NCBI GenBank assembly: GCA_001599755.1
Contig: BCHX01000004.1
Span: 5,146,001 to 5,210,000, forward strand
DNA: 64,000 nt
DNA from: Gliomastix tumulicola
Taxonomy: Eukaryota; Ascomycota; Sordariomycetes; Hypocreales; Bionectriaceae
Direction of reading: 5' to 3'
Part shown: piece by piece, positions 12,859 to 23,508 of the stretch
Layout of the letters: each line of letters begins with the position of its first letter
Numbering within the stretch: position 1 is the stretch's first letter
Translations under genes and position numbers: made by a program
Notes under the pieces: generated by a model
The model's input: the letters and a program-made list of their open reading frames with translations, nothing else
What the model was told of the DNA's origin: nothing
The model's database searches: none

Positions 12859-13555
12859 TTTTAAAGAGGAGATGAAGTATGAGGGAGGTGTTTTCGGTGT
12901 TTCTACATAGGGCCCTCACCCTTGTACGACAGAGCAGAATTCGACTTATGTAAAGAAATCCGACCCTTGCTTCACCATAGTTGATTATAAAGCACTGATT
13001 ATAAATCAAACTCATGGAGCACCACTTAGAGAGGCAGTGCTCGCTGCGGAGCGGGTCAATATGAAATAGAATCACCGGTATTCCTCCGGCGCAGCTTCAC
13101 TTGAGGCGATGGCATGGACAGTCGATGAATTGGTTCATCACAGGCTTCACATTGGGCTGACGTTAGGAGTGGAGAAGGAATCGCTTATTTTCTGGAGCAT
13201 GCCATTCATATGATTCTACTAATTTGATTTGGTCTACTCCTTGGCTTATTCGTGCATGTTGAGCACCTACCATATGCCGTGATGACCTCCAGAATAGTGT
13301 TGATGAGGGGAGTGTCCATCTTACTCCCCACACTTCTCGCCAATACCCGGACATTCGCTTTTCCGTGCGTCCTCTGAACGGAGTCTTTTCCGGTATCTTG
13401 ATCTTGGCCGATTGTCGGGCAGTGCTGGAGGATCTCGACATACCCCGCCTTGATGATGTTATACATCGTCCTTCCCAAGATACCCAAAGTCACAAGCTGA
13501 ACAACGTGTAGCCCATATCGCATCACTTCCATCGCGGCTTTGTTCTACTTCCATC
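12859..13555. other. Divergent intergenic region
   Basis: This spacer separates the starts of the hydrolase (minus) and the aldolase-like gene (plus). A 108-codon minus-strand frame at about 13206-13532 has no recognisable similarity and is treated as chance. Confidence 0.5.
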
Positions 13556-14592
13556 ATGGCACCTTCTGCTACTGAACTCAAGGATGAGACGAGCACGAAC
13601 GCCAAGCTTGGCGCAAAGGGCTTGACGACGAGTGGCAAGAAGCTGAACATTCGCACGTATCCCAAATTCGACACCCTCGAGGAGGAAAGGCTCTATCGCA
13701 AGCAGCACCTCGCGGCGGCCTATCGCGTGTGAGTTGGGCTCCATCCGTTTGGAGATCTGAATATCCAAGGACTAACTGACGCAGCTTTGCGGAGCGTGGG
13801 TTCGACGAGGGGGTTGCTGGTCACATGTGCGTACAACGCTGTTCTTCCATGAATCCGACAGTCCTGCCACTGACTGCATATTAAGCTCCGTCAGAGATCC
13901 TATTCTGACTGATCATTTCTGGCTGAATCCTCTTTCTCAACACTTTGCGACCATTCGTGTGTCAGATCTGATCCTCGTCAATGAGGATGGTGAAGTTGTC
14001 ATCGGAGACCAGCCCATCAATGCCGCTGCATTTGCCATACATTCTGAGAGTAGGCCTCTCCTTGCTACTGTGTCCGACCAGTACAAGTGTTAACCGTTAA
14101 CCGCGCGAAATAGTTCACAAAGCTCGCCCAGAGATCCACGCTGCCTGCCACGCTCACTCCGTCTATGGCAAGGCCTTCTCCGCCTTCGGCCGCCCTCTGG
14201 ACATGATCACGCAAGATTCTTTGCGCTTCTACAAGTCCCACGGCGTCTACGCCCAATTTGGTGGAATCGTACTCGATCGTGAGGAGGGCCGTCGCATCGC
14301 CGCTGTCCTCGGAGACGGCAAGGCTGTCATCCTCCAGAATCACGGCTTGCTGACCGTCGGCCGAAGTGTCGATGAGGCTGCTTTCTGGTTCATGAGCCTC
14401 GATAAGACTTGCCATGCTCAGCTGCTTGTTGACGCCGCGGCGGTAGGAAGCGACCATGTGAAGAAGTTGATCAACGACGAAGAGGCCCAGTTCACCTATG
14501 AGCAGGTGGGTGGTTCAGAGAAGGGTTGGCTTGCCTTCCAGGGCTACTACGACGAGATTCTTGAGCGAACAGGTGGCAGCTTTTTGAAGTAG
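13556..14592 (+). CDS. Class II aldolase/adducin domain protein
   Basis: Four exons (13556-13728, 13785-13826, 13886-14049, 14114-14592) give 285 residues; one exon is only 42 nt. All joins keep frame and rebuild the family sequence. The fold signature is clear: AAYRVFAERGFDEGVAGHIS near residues 54-73, and the metal-binding HAHS (His139, His141) with a third His203 in LQNHGLLTVG. Bacterial relatives are fuculose- or ribulose-phosphate aldolases. The large fungal branch is cytosolic and of unknown substrate, although it keeps the zinc histidines. The gene runs tail to tail with the 7TM gene, with only 123 bp between the stop codons. Confidence 0.93.
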
Positions 14593-14715
14593 TTGTAAAG
14601 AAGCCTCAGCATTTGATGTAAGAACATTACCACGGCAGGAGAGTGCTTTAATGGCATGGATTTCCCAGCAATAATGCGTCCTATCCATCTGTCTTTCCCG
14701 TTCGGCCAACTCGTT

Positions 14716-15997
14716 TCAAGAGCTGACTGTCATTATCTCCCTTTCGGATCTGCTCGCTGAACTTCTGAAGAGCAGCATTCGGGGGAAGTAACGAACAAAA
14801 AATGGCTTCAAGATTGGGAGGCATGCGCACAAGAGGCCCAGCCATGATTCGATGATGCTAATGTACGAGATGTCATTAGCTGTCTCCATAAGCGTTCCTG
14901 TGATATACGAAAAGAATTATGACGTACCTCCACTTCAAGCTATTCCCAAATCCATACGTGACGTCCGTATCTGTATTCGTATTAATCGTGACGACGAGGC
15001 GAACTATGCTAACAGCCGAGACACTAAGTGATCGCGGTTAGTATCAAACAGTCCGGTTTTATGTCCCCAGTGAGCACGTACAATCCACCAGCCATTAATA
15101 CCAGCGCAATGGCTATTCTTCGACGACGAGAAATCTTCATTGGGTGGAGGATCCAAAAGGGCATAAGAAGAATGATGAAGTCCGTAGCCACATTCAAAGT
15201 AGACGTGACAATGAAGATGATGAAGGTCTTTTGGCAAGCGCTAGGGTTCGAGGCACCGCAGTTAAGAGCCCAGCTACCAACCACATTCACGATGCTGTAG
15301 GAAATTACAACAAACAGGGTGATATATGTGAAGACCAAGAATGCGATGTCGATAGAAAATCGTGTGTAGAAGGCAAGGATCGATGCTTTCACGAAGAGAG
15401 TTGTAAGGTTGTAGAGTAAAACTCCCCCAAATCGTCCAACCTAGAAAACATGAATGGTCATCAGTCTTACTTATGCTCAATCCGAACCCATCAGACAGTG
15501 CCTCACCCTGAACAGTGTAAGGAGGCCCTGCGGGGTGACATTGATGATGTGGTCACCCGCACCAAGGCGTGCTTCTAGCGGGTATGTCAGGATTATTGTC
15601 TGCTTCGATGACCAGGTCATCGTACGTACCAATGGCTGTCACAATAGATTGTGAGACTACAAATATCTGGGGAGCAAATGTGAGTCGTCTGTTTTTTGTA
15701 AGAAGATCCCTGTGGAAAGGCGAAGACGTACAGTCGCAAATACCGCAAGGGCTTCCGCTGAGAATCAGCTCAATGTTCATAGTCCAGCACAATAACATGG
15801 ATTGATATTGACTCACTATCATCCACATGCCACTTGCCAACAATCACCTTGCTAGTCCATAACCGTGCGGCAACGATAGGGATAATGAAGACGGGCAAAA
15901 GGATGGAAACATAAAACAGGTCACTACACCGCCCGCCGGAATGCGAGAACAAGCCAGCTTGGGATGGCGGTGGTGGTGGCGGTGGTGGCGGTGGCAT
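14716..15997 (-). CDS. Fungal 7TM 'rhodopsin-like' domain membrane protein
   Basis: I assembled seven exons: 15817-15997, 15732-15757, 15630-15666, 15507-15574, 15082-15440, 14928-15023, 14716-14857. Every junction is GT-AG and in frame, giving 302 residues. About seven hydrophobic spans are present. Landmarks of the fungal-specific family (formerly DUF, PTH11-related) are KWHVDD after TM1, ARLGAGDHI, LYNLTTLFVKASILAFYTRF, a WALNCG cysteine loop, and TDFIILLMPFWIL before a basic ISRRRR turn. There is no CFEM domain, unlike classical PTH11 receptors. The N-terminus is a run of ten prolines encoded by a GGT/GGC-rich stretch. The start ATG has a poor context, so the true N-terminus may differ. 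Likely role: a plasma-membrane receptor-like or uncharacterised integral protein. Confidence 0.85.
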
Positions 15998-16813
15998 CGG
16001 CGGTGCGGTGAACTATTTGACGAGAGTGCCCATCGCTGGTACGGCATTTTTTCGCCGCCTGCTTTGCTGGTAGGCTGTCGAGGTGATCAGTAGTGGATGA
16101 GCTATCTCTCGTCGTAGGTATAATATTGGCAAATGGCAGTGAGTATCGTAGGTCAGGTAGCCGCATGTGGAAGGCTATGATGCTTGAAACCGACTGGCGT
16201 ACGGAGGGATCACGGTGCAGCATGGAAGTAGAAAAGATCGACGTGAACGAGGGAGAATTGGACATGTCAATGTGCTCGTGTTTGTCGTTTTACCGTTGAA
16301 AGCTTAAGCCAAACATCCCTCCGGCAGGTAGATGGAATGAGATGAATGGCGGCAGAGTTCACGCCGCGGCTGGGTAACATTAACGTCAGTTTTACCTTCT
16401 TATGTGTCTTCCTAGGGCGCCCCCTCGCCGTGATAGGCCACCAAAACATCTACACTCTGCGCTACTTCCCAGTGTGCACACCACGAACAGCTGGGCCGTC
16501 TTCGTCTACGTCACGTGGGTCACAAGACGAAGCACGTGGCAAGGGACGACGCTTCGTCGACGGAAAGCGCACTCTACTGACCAGCCCACGATCATCACAT
16601 GCTAGGCCGATCTCGAGTACAGCAAAAGGGAAATACGCGTCTCAGTCCCATCTACACTCGCTCGGGTGAGTGAAGACGCGGCGGGACGATCCATTCTCCA
16701 CCAGCATCCTGGTGGTCAAAATATGCTTACTCGTCCACCGTAGCCACGCTCACGAGCTTGCCTGTCTTCCCCACAGCCACATATTGGCAACAGACATGGG
16801 GCAGCGAGTCATT

Positions 16814-16834
16814 CCCCCCCCCCCCCCCCCCCCC
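16814..16834. repeat. Poly-C tract (21 nt)
   Basis: This is an uninterrupted run of 21 cytosines in non-coding DNA, a likely length-variable simple repeat. Its exact length is liable to sequencing error. Confidence 0.9.
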
Positions 16835-18445
16835 TAGCCTGAGGCTCAAATTGCGATTTTCAAGGCCCCCGGCACTGCCAGCCACAATTCTTCACCGCTC
16901 TTGCTCTGTAGCCAACCAGAGTTTGGTCCTGCCCGTAGCGTTGTGAAGCACCTGGCACCCACGCACCACTGACGATGTGCAGCTGAGACTTCAGCCCGCA
17001 CTGGGATTGTACATTGATGACGCTCCTGGGTTGGGGTGTAAAGAGAGAGAGCCGTAGGGGAGGGGCCGGTGCTTGATCCAGAGGCTGAATTGGCTTGTTG
17101 CCGCCCCGAATATCAGCCGTATTCTCGGACCGGGGGTGCTCCGGTAAACACGCGTAGGATCGGCGCGGGCGCCCAAGGGCATAAATTGAACCCTTGTCCA
17201 CGCGGTGCGGTGGGTGGTCCAATTGTGATCCCTTAACCAGACCCCGTATCAGATGAGAATGGGATGGGGAAGACACTCTGGCAGACCCGACAACTGATCC
17301 TATGAAGGTACACGTGCTGATCCTTCACGCACTGCAGCCTCCGGATAGCATGGAAGCTGGCCGTCACATTCTCCCTCACGCCACACTGGCAACACAGTCA
17401 CGTTCGCTGGGCGTTGGAATCCGGGGCATCCAGCCGGGAAGCCAGACCCCGCCTCTTTGGTGGGCGAACCCTGCCTTCGCTTAACCAATGTCCCTTCCGC
17501 CAGCCCACCACACCACTGATAAGGGTCCGCTCCTTCGACGGGCGCAGGGCGCTCGCGATGTGTCACGAAGATGACGCTGCTTGGCTGTGTCTGCTGGCTT
17601 GAATGAGCGTGTCCTCTCGCAGCTGGGTTGGTTGGCAGGCGTCGCAGTGGAACGGCAAGCAGGTGACACAATACTTGAGCGATAGAACCATACACTTTGG
17701 GTGCGCATGTGACTGAAGCATTTCTTCCACCACTTGAACGGGTGCTGGGCTTTCCGTCGCGCCACTGAACCATGCTAGTGAGTGGATTTTGGATTCTGGA
17801 CCCGGATGGGCCGAGGCGCACAGCGGGGAAGAACTGAGAAAGGAGGTCGCAGATCCTTGTCTCCCAACAGTTGGGCGCGCTGTTGTGGTGGTGGACGAGA
17901 ACGGCAGCCCGTGAGACGTGACGTGACTTGCTCGTGTTGAGCTGAGACAGAGGCCGTTGGTGCTGGCACTCGGACTGGATGCCGTTGTAGAGTAGCATTC
18001 GCCGCCCTCAATGATGTCAGGCAGCGCTGATATCCGCCTGCTGCCACTGCACACTGAACAGCGCTGGGGGAAGAGGAGGGGGGGGGGATAATGCTACCTC
18101 CCGACGGCAACCTCCGTGCGGTTTGTCAGCCCATTACGTTGGCACTGGACGACCCGTTTCGGGATGTCAACTCGGTAGATCGGTCACTTTTGATAGGAGG
18201 TTTGGACGAGCAGGCCCCGTCGCCGAGACGGACATAACGTGTCACTGGTCACTGTGGTCAGTGTCGCCTTGGGCATTCCAGAATATCCAATAGCCCAGCC
18301 CCCTTGTCAGCGCAATTGGATCTTCTGTTTTCGGGACCCACGGCACACAGGGTGCTATCGCGGGTGGAAACCCTGGGATGGGCTGTCGCGGTCGCTCGGT
18401 CTCGTTCAGCTGGCTGGATGGCAATCCTACGAGTATGGCCATCCT

Positions 18446-18485
18446 GGAGGCGACGGGGAGGCGTCGGGGAGGCGTCGGGGAGGCA
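18446..18485. repeat. 11-bp tandem array A
   Basis: The unit GGAGGCGTCGG is repeated about 3.6 times head to tail, with one substitution in the first copy. It lies about 760 bp upstream of the F-box start. Confidence 0.85.
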
Positions 18486-18525
18486 AATCGGAGTCCTGTC
18501 ACTTGTCACAACGATATGGCGTTTT

Positions 18526-18569
18526 GAGGGGGTCTCGAGGGGGTCTCGAGGGGGTCTAGAGACGGTCTC
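18526..18569. repeat. 11-bp tandem array B
   Basis: The unit GAGGGGGTCTC occurs four times; the first two copies are perfect and the last is diverged. It has the same 11-bp period as array A only 40 bp away, but a different unit sequence. Confidence 0.85.
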
Positions 18570-18957
18570 GCTGCTTGGCAGGCTGTGTGCTATTGATTGC
18601 GAGCTGCCTGAACGGCCTGAGGGTGTATACAGCATGCCCACTTGGGCACTTCGTGTCATTGGCCCCGGGCGTTCCAGCACGACGTCGTGATGCATGTATG
18701 GTCTGTCACAGCTCAGCTGGAGGTGCTGTGCGAGGCCGCATTAGGCATTGGCAAGGATGATTAATGGACTTGCTGGCGTGATGTTCACATTAGGGGTTCT
18801 CTAGGGGTCCAGAGGCAACGGGTCCCAGGCGATTGTTCGCGAATCCCGCGATGGGCATGCACTGCATGCATGATGCGACTAGGGATGTGCGACCCCCCGC
18901 AGGGAGGCAAATTGCCCACGTCATTTCTCAGTTTTCTTCCCCGGCGGCTTCGGTATC

Positions 18958-18977
18958 GGATGGGATGGGATGGGATG
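18958..18977. repeat. GGATG x4 microsatellite
   Basis: Four perfect 5-bp units lie in the probable promoter or leader of the F-box gene. Confidence 0.9.
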
Positions 18978-19243
18978 GTGTCCTCGAAGTTGAGGCCGGC
19001 TCGGATGGCCGGGGCTGGGGAGAATCATTGAAAAGCAGCGTGTCGGCCAGATGTTTTGGGGGCTCGTTTTTTTCGTATTCGACCGCCCATATATCCTCTC
19101 GGCGCTTTCTTGTTCTGTTTCCCGTTCTTCTTAGTGCAGATCATACCGCCACTAGCCTGCCACAACTGCTGCCTCCAACAAGCCAAGCAAGCAAGCCCTT
19201 CTTCCACCCGACTTTTGCCCCTGGGCGGCTGAGCCTCAGCATC

Positions 19244-20677
19244 ATGTCGCCGTTGCTGCAGAATTTCCCCACAGAGATACTCGAGGCCATCTTCGAGAAT
19301 CTCTGCCTCCATTGCCAGCATCCTCACGCGACGAGCATCCCCGACTTCGACACGCGATGTGGCCGGGAGGATAAGCAGGCGCTGGCGAGCCTCTGCCAGA
19401 CGAGCCGGTCCATCTGCAGCGTTGCCCAGCCCATGCTGTTTCACTACTTCAACATCAACAACATCGCCGGCTCGACGCGCCCCAAAGCGTCCCTGCACAA
19501 ATTCGTCCGCGCCTTGCACCTCAGGCCGGATCTTGCCCATGCCGTCCGAGCCATCGAGCTCCTGCCGCCGCCGAATTGGAATGACGCCTACCCAGTCGAT
19601 CGCGGGACATGGCACACCTTGCGGAAGACTCATGAATACGATGAGAACGGCGTCGCCGACGTCCAGCCGTCCGTGTCGCTGGCTCGCATCGCACCGCTGG
19701 TGACCAAGCTGTCGCCCAATCTGGAGTATCTGCGCCTCATTGCCCCGAGCCTCGACAAATTTGAAGGCTGGGGCGACATCGCGCCGCTCTCTCGCATGCG
19801 CGTGCTGGAGGTGGTCTCTCCGTGCGACCAGCACTTCCGGATGGTCGACCTCCCCAACGTCTTCCGTGCGCTGCCTAATCTTGAAATCTTCCGCGGCTCT
19901 CACCACATGCGCCTGTCGTGCGCACACCACTTCTCAGGGCAGCAGATGCACGCCTATGCTCCCAACCTGTGCGATCACCGTCCGTGGGAGATTGTCCCGC
20001 CCACCCTGACCAAGGCCATTGTCGGACACGTCGATCTGTTCCGGCTGGGCACCCTGTTTGATAACTGCCCGAACCTCGAGGACCTCGAGATGTTCCTCGT
20101 CCCCGGAACCTACGACTGGGAGAATGTGATGCCCCCCGACGGAGCGCTGGTGTCGGCGCGAGGTTCCCTGCGCCGTCTGGTCGTCACGATGCATGACTGG
20201 CTCGGCTGGATCAGGTTCCCAGGCATGTTCGAGAAGAAGACCGGCGCTGGCGGCATCTCCTATCGGGCAAACATGGCATTCCGCAAGATGCCCATCCTCG
20301 AGGACCTGGCTGTGGATCAGTGCCTTCTCCATGCAGACGTGGTTCATGCCACGGAGGGAGAGGCGGCGGTGGACCAGCTTTCGCTCGCTCTCCCGGACTC
20401 GCTGAGGAGTCTCCACGTCGGCTACGTGGTGAGCTGGCAGCATCTGCAACCGCAGATCCGGAACCTTGCCGCCAGGAGAAAGGCAGGTTACTTCCAGAGC
20501 TTGGCCACGGTCAGGGTCGATCCGTACATCCCCATCCCGAAGGCCGATCTCGAGGCGGAGCGGAGACTGATGGGGGAGCTGGGGATTGATTTCGTCATTG
20601 GCACCAATCAGCCGGTCCAGCATGGCCAGAGCCAGCAGATGTTGACGATCTCGCCTGGATCCCGGTATAATGACTAA
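19244..20677 (+). CDS. F-box domain protein
   Basis: A single exon encodes 477 residues. The frame is open further upstream to about 18833, but that part has no family similarity and begins at a TTG. The ATG at 19244 (A at -3) directly precedes the F-box (LLQNFPTEILEAIFENLCLHC, residues 4-24, continuing to about 60 with LCQTSRSICSVAQPMLF). The rest is a leucine-rich-repeat-like scaffold (NLEYLRL, LRVLEV, NLEIF, NLEDLEMF, LRSLHV), as in many fungal F-box proteins with unknown targets. Known role of the family: substrate adaptor of SCF ubiquitin ligases through Skp1. The promoter region carries several short tandem repeats. The tail lies 216 bp from the convergent oxidoreductase gene. Confidence 0.88.
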   Translation: MSPLLQNFPTEILEAIFENLCLHCQHPHATSIPDFDTRCGREDKQALASLCQTSRSICSVAQPMLFHYFNINNIAGSTRPKASLHKFVRALHLRPDLAHAVRAIELLPPPNWNDAYPVDRGTWHTLRKTHEYDENGVADVQPSVSLARIAPLVTKLSPNLEYLRLIAPSLDKFEGWGDIAPLSRMRVLEVVSPCDQHFRMVDLPNVFRALPNLEIFRGSHHMRLSCAHHFSGQQMHAYAPNLCDHRPWEIVPPTLTKAIVGHVDLFRLGTLFDNCPNLEDLEMFLVPGTYDWENVMPPDGALVSARGSLRRLVVTMHDWLGWIRFPGMFEKKTGAGGISYRANMAFRKMPILEDLAVDQCLLHADVVHATEGEAAVDQLSLALPDSLRSLHVGYVVSWQHLQPQIRNLAARRKAGYFQSLATVRVDPYIPIPKADLEAERRLMGELGIDFVIGTNQPVQHGQSQQMLTISPGSRYND

Positions 20678-20893
20678 CGACTTTCTTTTCTTTTCTTCTT
20701 CTTCTCTTTGGGCGGGTACGGGGCGCTTCATGACACATTATTGATGTATTCATTATGGGATTCTTTGGATTCTTTGGCTTCGAGCAAGCTAGTAACGAGA
20801 AATGGACAATGAAATCATGCTATGAAATCCGGCAGACATCTGATCTGTGTACGCCAACGGTTTTGCGCCCCAGGCGATATTACGGCCTCCGCC

Positions 20894-22152
20894 CTAAGGT
20901 CCAGTGCCAGGGAAATGGCTCATGACCATCATACTCACCTGCAAGTCACCCAGGGCCTCCCCAATGACAGAGTCACCAGGGGACTGGCTGACGGTGAGCT
21001 CCCATAGCTTCTTCATCTCGGAGGTGAAGGGATGACCGTATGTCTTGCGCTCGACCCTCTCCACGTCAACACCGCACTTGTGCTCCAGCACATCGAGCTG
21101 AATAGACAATTCGTCCACACTGGACCTGTCGTATCGCACTCGGACAATCTTCTTCTCGCCGTGGAGCTCGATGTCAGGATCGGCCTCTGGGATGTCATCT
21201 ACGCTGGCCTCAAACGAGAGGGCAAAGGTAGGATATTGGAAGAGGATGCTGTGTGGCGAAGAGCCGCGTTAAGGTCTTGTCTCTGGTGCGTCAACCGAGC
21301 CGGGGAGAATGTATCGATCCTACTCACCTCCATGAGGTAGCTCCTGAATAGCTGTCTGGGACCTTCAACGGCAATCCGAGTGCCGTTCTCATCGCCGACA
21401 GGTGGTATGAATGAGAGCCACTGAGAGACTTCCACATCCGGGACGAGGCAGACGTCACGCGCACTGCGTGGTCTTCCTTGAGGAGAGCCTGCTGGGTCAT
21501 CTCCCAGTCCTTCTTCTCCCGCTCCTCCAGCTCACTGGGGCTGACATCCGAGAACTTTTGATATGCATCGCCGGATGGTTTCTGAAGAACGTTGACGATG
21601 GGTTCTGCAGGCCTGTCAGCGACTATGTGTCACCTTATGACATGGACATGGACATGGACTGGGCCGTAGTGTCTCACCTCGCAATCGCGCATACATAACC
21701 TCGTCCGGTCCGCCTATCTCGCTCACGGCGTCCGCAAGTGGCGCGGCAAATCGCGACGTGTATCCAAACGTCACTCTGCCCTTGCTCTTGCTCTCAGCCT
21801 CCTTCACTGCGAGGGCGTCCAGCTTGGTCAGTGCCAAGGGCTTCTCGACGAAAACGAATTTGTCGTGTCTCAAGGCCAGGATGGTGTGTGCCGCGTGGTA
21901 AACGTCGGGGCTGGCAACAATGACTGCTTGGACATCGGGCGACGCGCAGAGCTCTTCGGGGTCGTGTGTCGTCTTGACTTGGCGCCCCAAAGCCGTAGAA
22001 TAATGGCGGAGCGCCGCGGGAGAATCGTCGGAGAGGTATGTGATCTGGAACCGGTCGCTCATTCGCGTCAAGATCGGAATGTGCACTGTCTGGGCAACCT
22101 CCTCCCCGCAGCCGATAATGCCAACACTGACGACCTGATCGGGCGACGGCAT
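20894..22152 (-). CDS. Gfo/Idh/MocA family NAD(P)-dependent oxidoreductase
   Basis: Three exons (21678-22152, 21328-21604, 20894-21248) give 368 residues, the usual length. The N-terminal Rossmann motif is VGIIGCGEEVAQ (residues 10-21). The conserved EKP motif (Glu103-Lys104-Pro105) carries the catalytic lysine, and FGYTSRFAAPLADA matches the domain linker. The C-terminal domain follows, with YPTFALSFEASVDDIPEADP and TSEMKKLWELTV. Intron 1 ends at a CTGCAG acceptor, chosen because it alone restores YARLREPIVN. Reading through a possible donor at 20938 gives a better family C-terminus than splicing to 20844, so I kept the stop at 20894. The protein is likely a cytosolic sugar or inositol dehydrogenase-like enzyme of unknown substrate. 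Intron 1 contains three ATGGAC hexamers in tandem. It is divergent from the GH89 gene. Confidence 0.88.
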
Positions 22153-23508
22153 CTTGGCGACAGCAGAGCAGCTGCACTCAAAAGCACTGGGAAGTCGGGC
22201 GCGGGCGATGGCGCTGGCGATGGCGGGCAGTCAGGTTATTCTGCGGAAGAAGCGATCATGACCATGGAGGAGGTCAGGGCAGATAAAGAGCCTAAGAGGC
22301 GACTGCCCATTGCGGGGTTCTGTGCAGGCCTCTTCATCGTCTGTGACTCTTCAAGTGGTGATAATGGTGCGGGAATATTGGCTGGTGATTGCTTTGTCAT
22401 GGCCATCCTTCGCCGTTGAACACGTGAGAGTTGCATCTCCTGCACACCGGCAGTTGCACTCTGATGGGGAAAGCTGGCTTACTCATCGGACGCGTCTCTG
22501 CCTTATCATTCCTGATGGTGTCGCATAATTAAATTGGCAGCGACTGCGTGGCCCAACTGCGACATGGCCGAAGCCCAGTCATTCATCCCGTCTGAACAGA
22601 AGCGGCTTCTGGCCGGGTCCAGGCATCCATTTAGGGGCCATTCAGGGGGGGCGCACAAGGGCCAGGCACGCAATGGGAGACGGCACGTGAAATCTGGACA
22701 CTTGACCAGAGCTGCGTCATGCACTCGGCCGGGAGGTAGTATTCATTGGTAAGTCGCGTCTTGGCTGCAAATAACAAGACACTCGATGCGACGCTAGCCA
22801 TGACGGAATGCGCTGGGCTAACACTGGAAGCTAGCAGTACAGCAGCCATGCAGAGCGCACAAAGGAGAGCTTACAGCGAGATCGACGCATTTTACCCCCT
22901 GAACCGCCCCCAAAAGTCCACTTCCCCGCAGCCATCTCAACCACTTCCCCGACGTCACATGCCGCACCAAGCGCCCCCCCTCAATCTCACTCGGCAGTCA
23001 CAGTGCCACATCATTCGCCAGTGTCCAGCGCCCTCCGCAGGAATGATCACGCCTGGAAGTGCCCGGTCTCGATCTCTCGATCTCCTTTGCTCGGAACGTT
23101 ACAGCAGCACACCGCCTCGGCGTTGAGATAAGAGCTGTGCTTGATAACGCATCGGTCTGCCAGCCGGGTGCACCCCCAACGCCCCAACCCCGTCCCCAGC
23201 CCCCCCCCTGGATCTCATGATGCCCGGCATGAGAGGAGAAGTAGTATCGTTCGCCGTTGGCGCCATAGCCAACGCATCTTATGACGAGCCAACATGGACA
23301 GGTACGTGCTTGGCGCTGTGTGCAACGTGCTACGGCCGCTGCTTCCCCCCCCTCGATGGTGTCTCTGGATGGCGTATTTGAGGACGGGAGCGCCCATTGC
23401 TGATTCTCTGACGGAGACTAACCACCAACAGGTCTCGGATCAGTGCTTTCCACTAGCCTGGAGCTGTGCACTTCTGCATCTGTATTCGCGCCATTCGTGC
23501 CCCTCGCC
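22153..23508. other. Divergent promoter region, oxidoreductase / GH89
   Basis: These 1.36 kb lie between two divergent starts. Only short chance frames are present. I see no RNA gene or recognisable operator. Confidence 0.5.

Larger units (their letters stand above)
15998..19243. other. 3.2 kb gene-poor region with simple repeats
   Basis: I find no supported gene in this stretch upstream of both the 7TM gene (minus) and the first F-box gene (plus). It carries a 21-C homopolymer, two separate 11-bp tandem arrays and a GGATG array, each listed separately. The longest open frame (about 17300-17998, minus) has biased composition and no known motif. Confidence 0.5.

Noticed and set aside
17300..17998. 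232-codon minus-strand open frame in the gene-poor region
   Set aside because: Overlaps another long frame in a different phase, has biased composition and shows no known motif or splice structure; it looks like a GC-rich chance frame.
18833..19243. N-terminal extension of the first F-box protein
   Set aside because: Begins at a TTG, crosses the GGATG repeat and promoter-like DNA, and carries no F-box-family sequence; the ATG at 19244 fits the domain start.
20815..20938. Extra terminal intron and exon for the Gfo/Idh/MocA gene
   Set aside because: A donor at 20938 with acceptor before 20844 is possible, but reading through gives a C-terminus more like the family (DLQVSMMVM).
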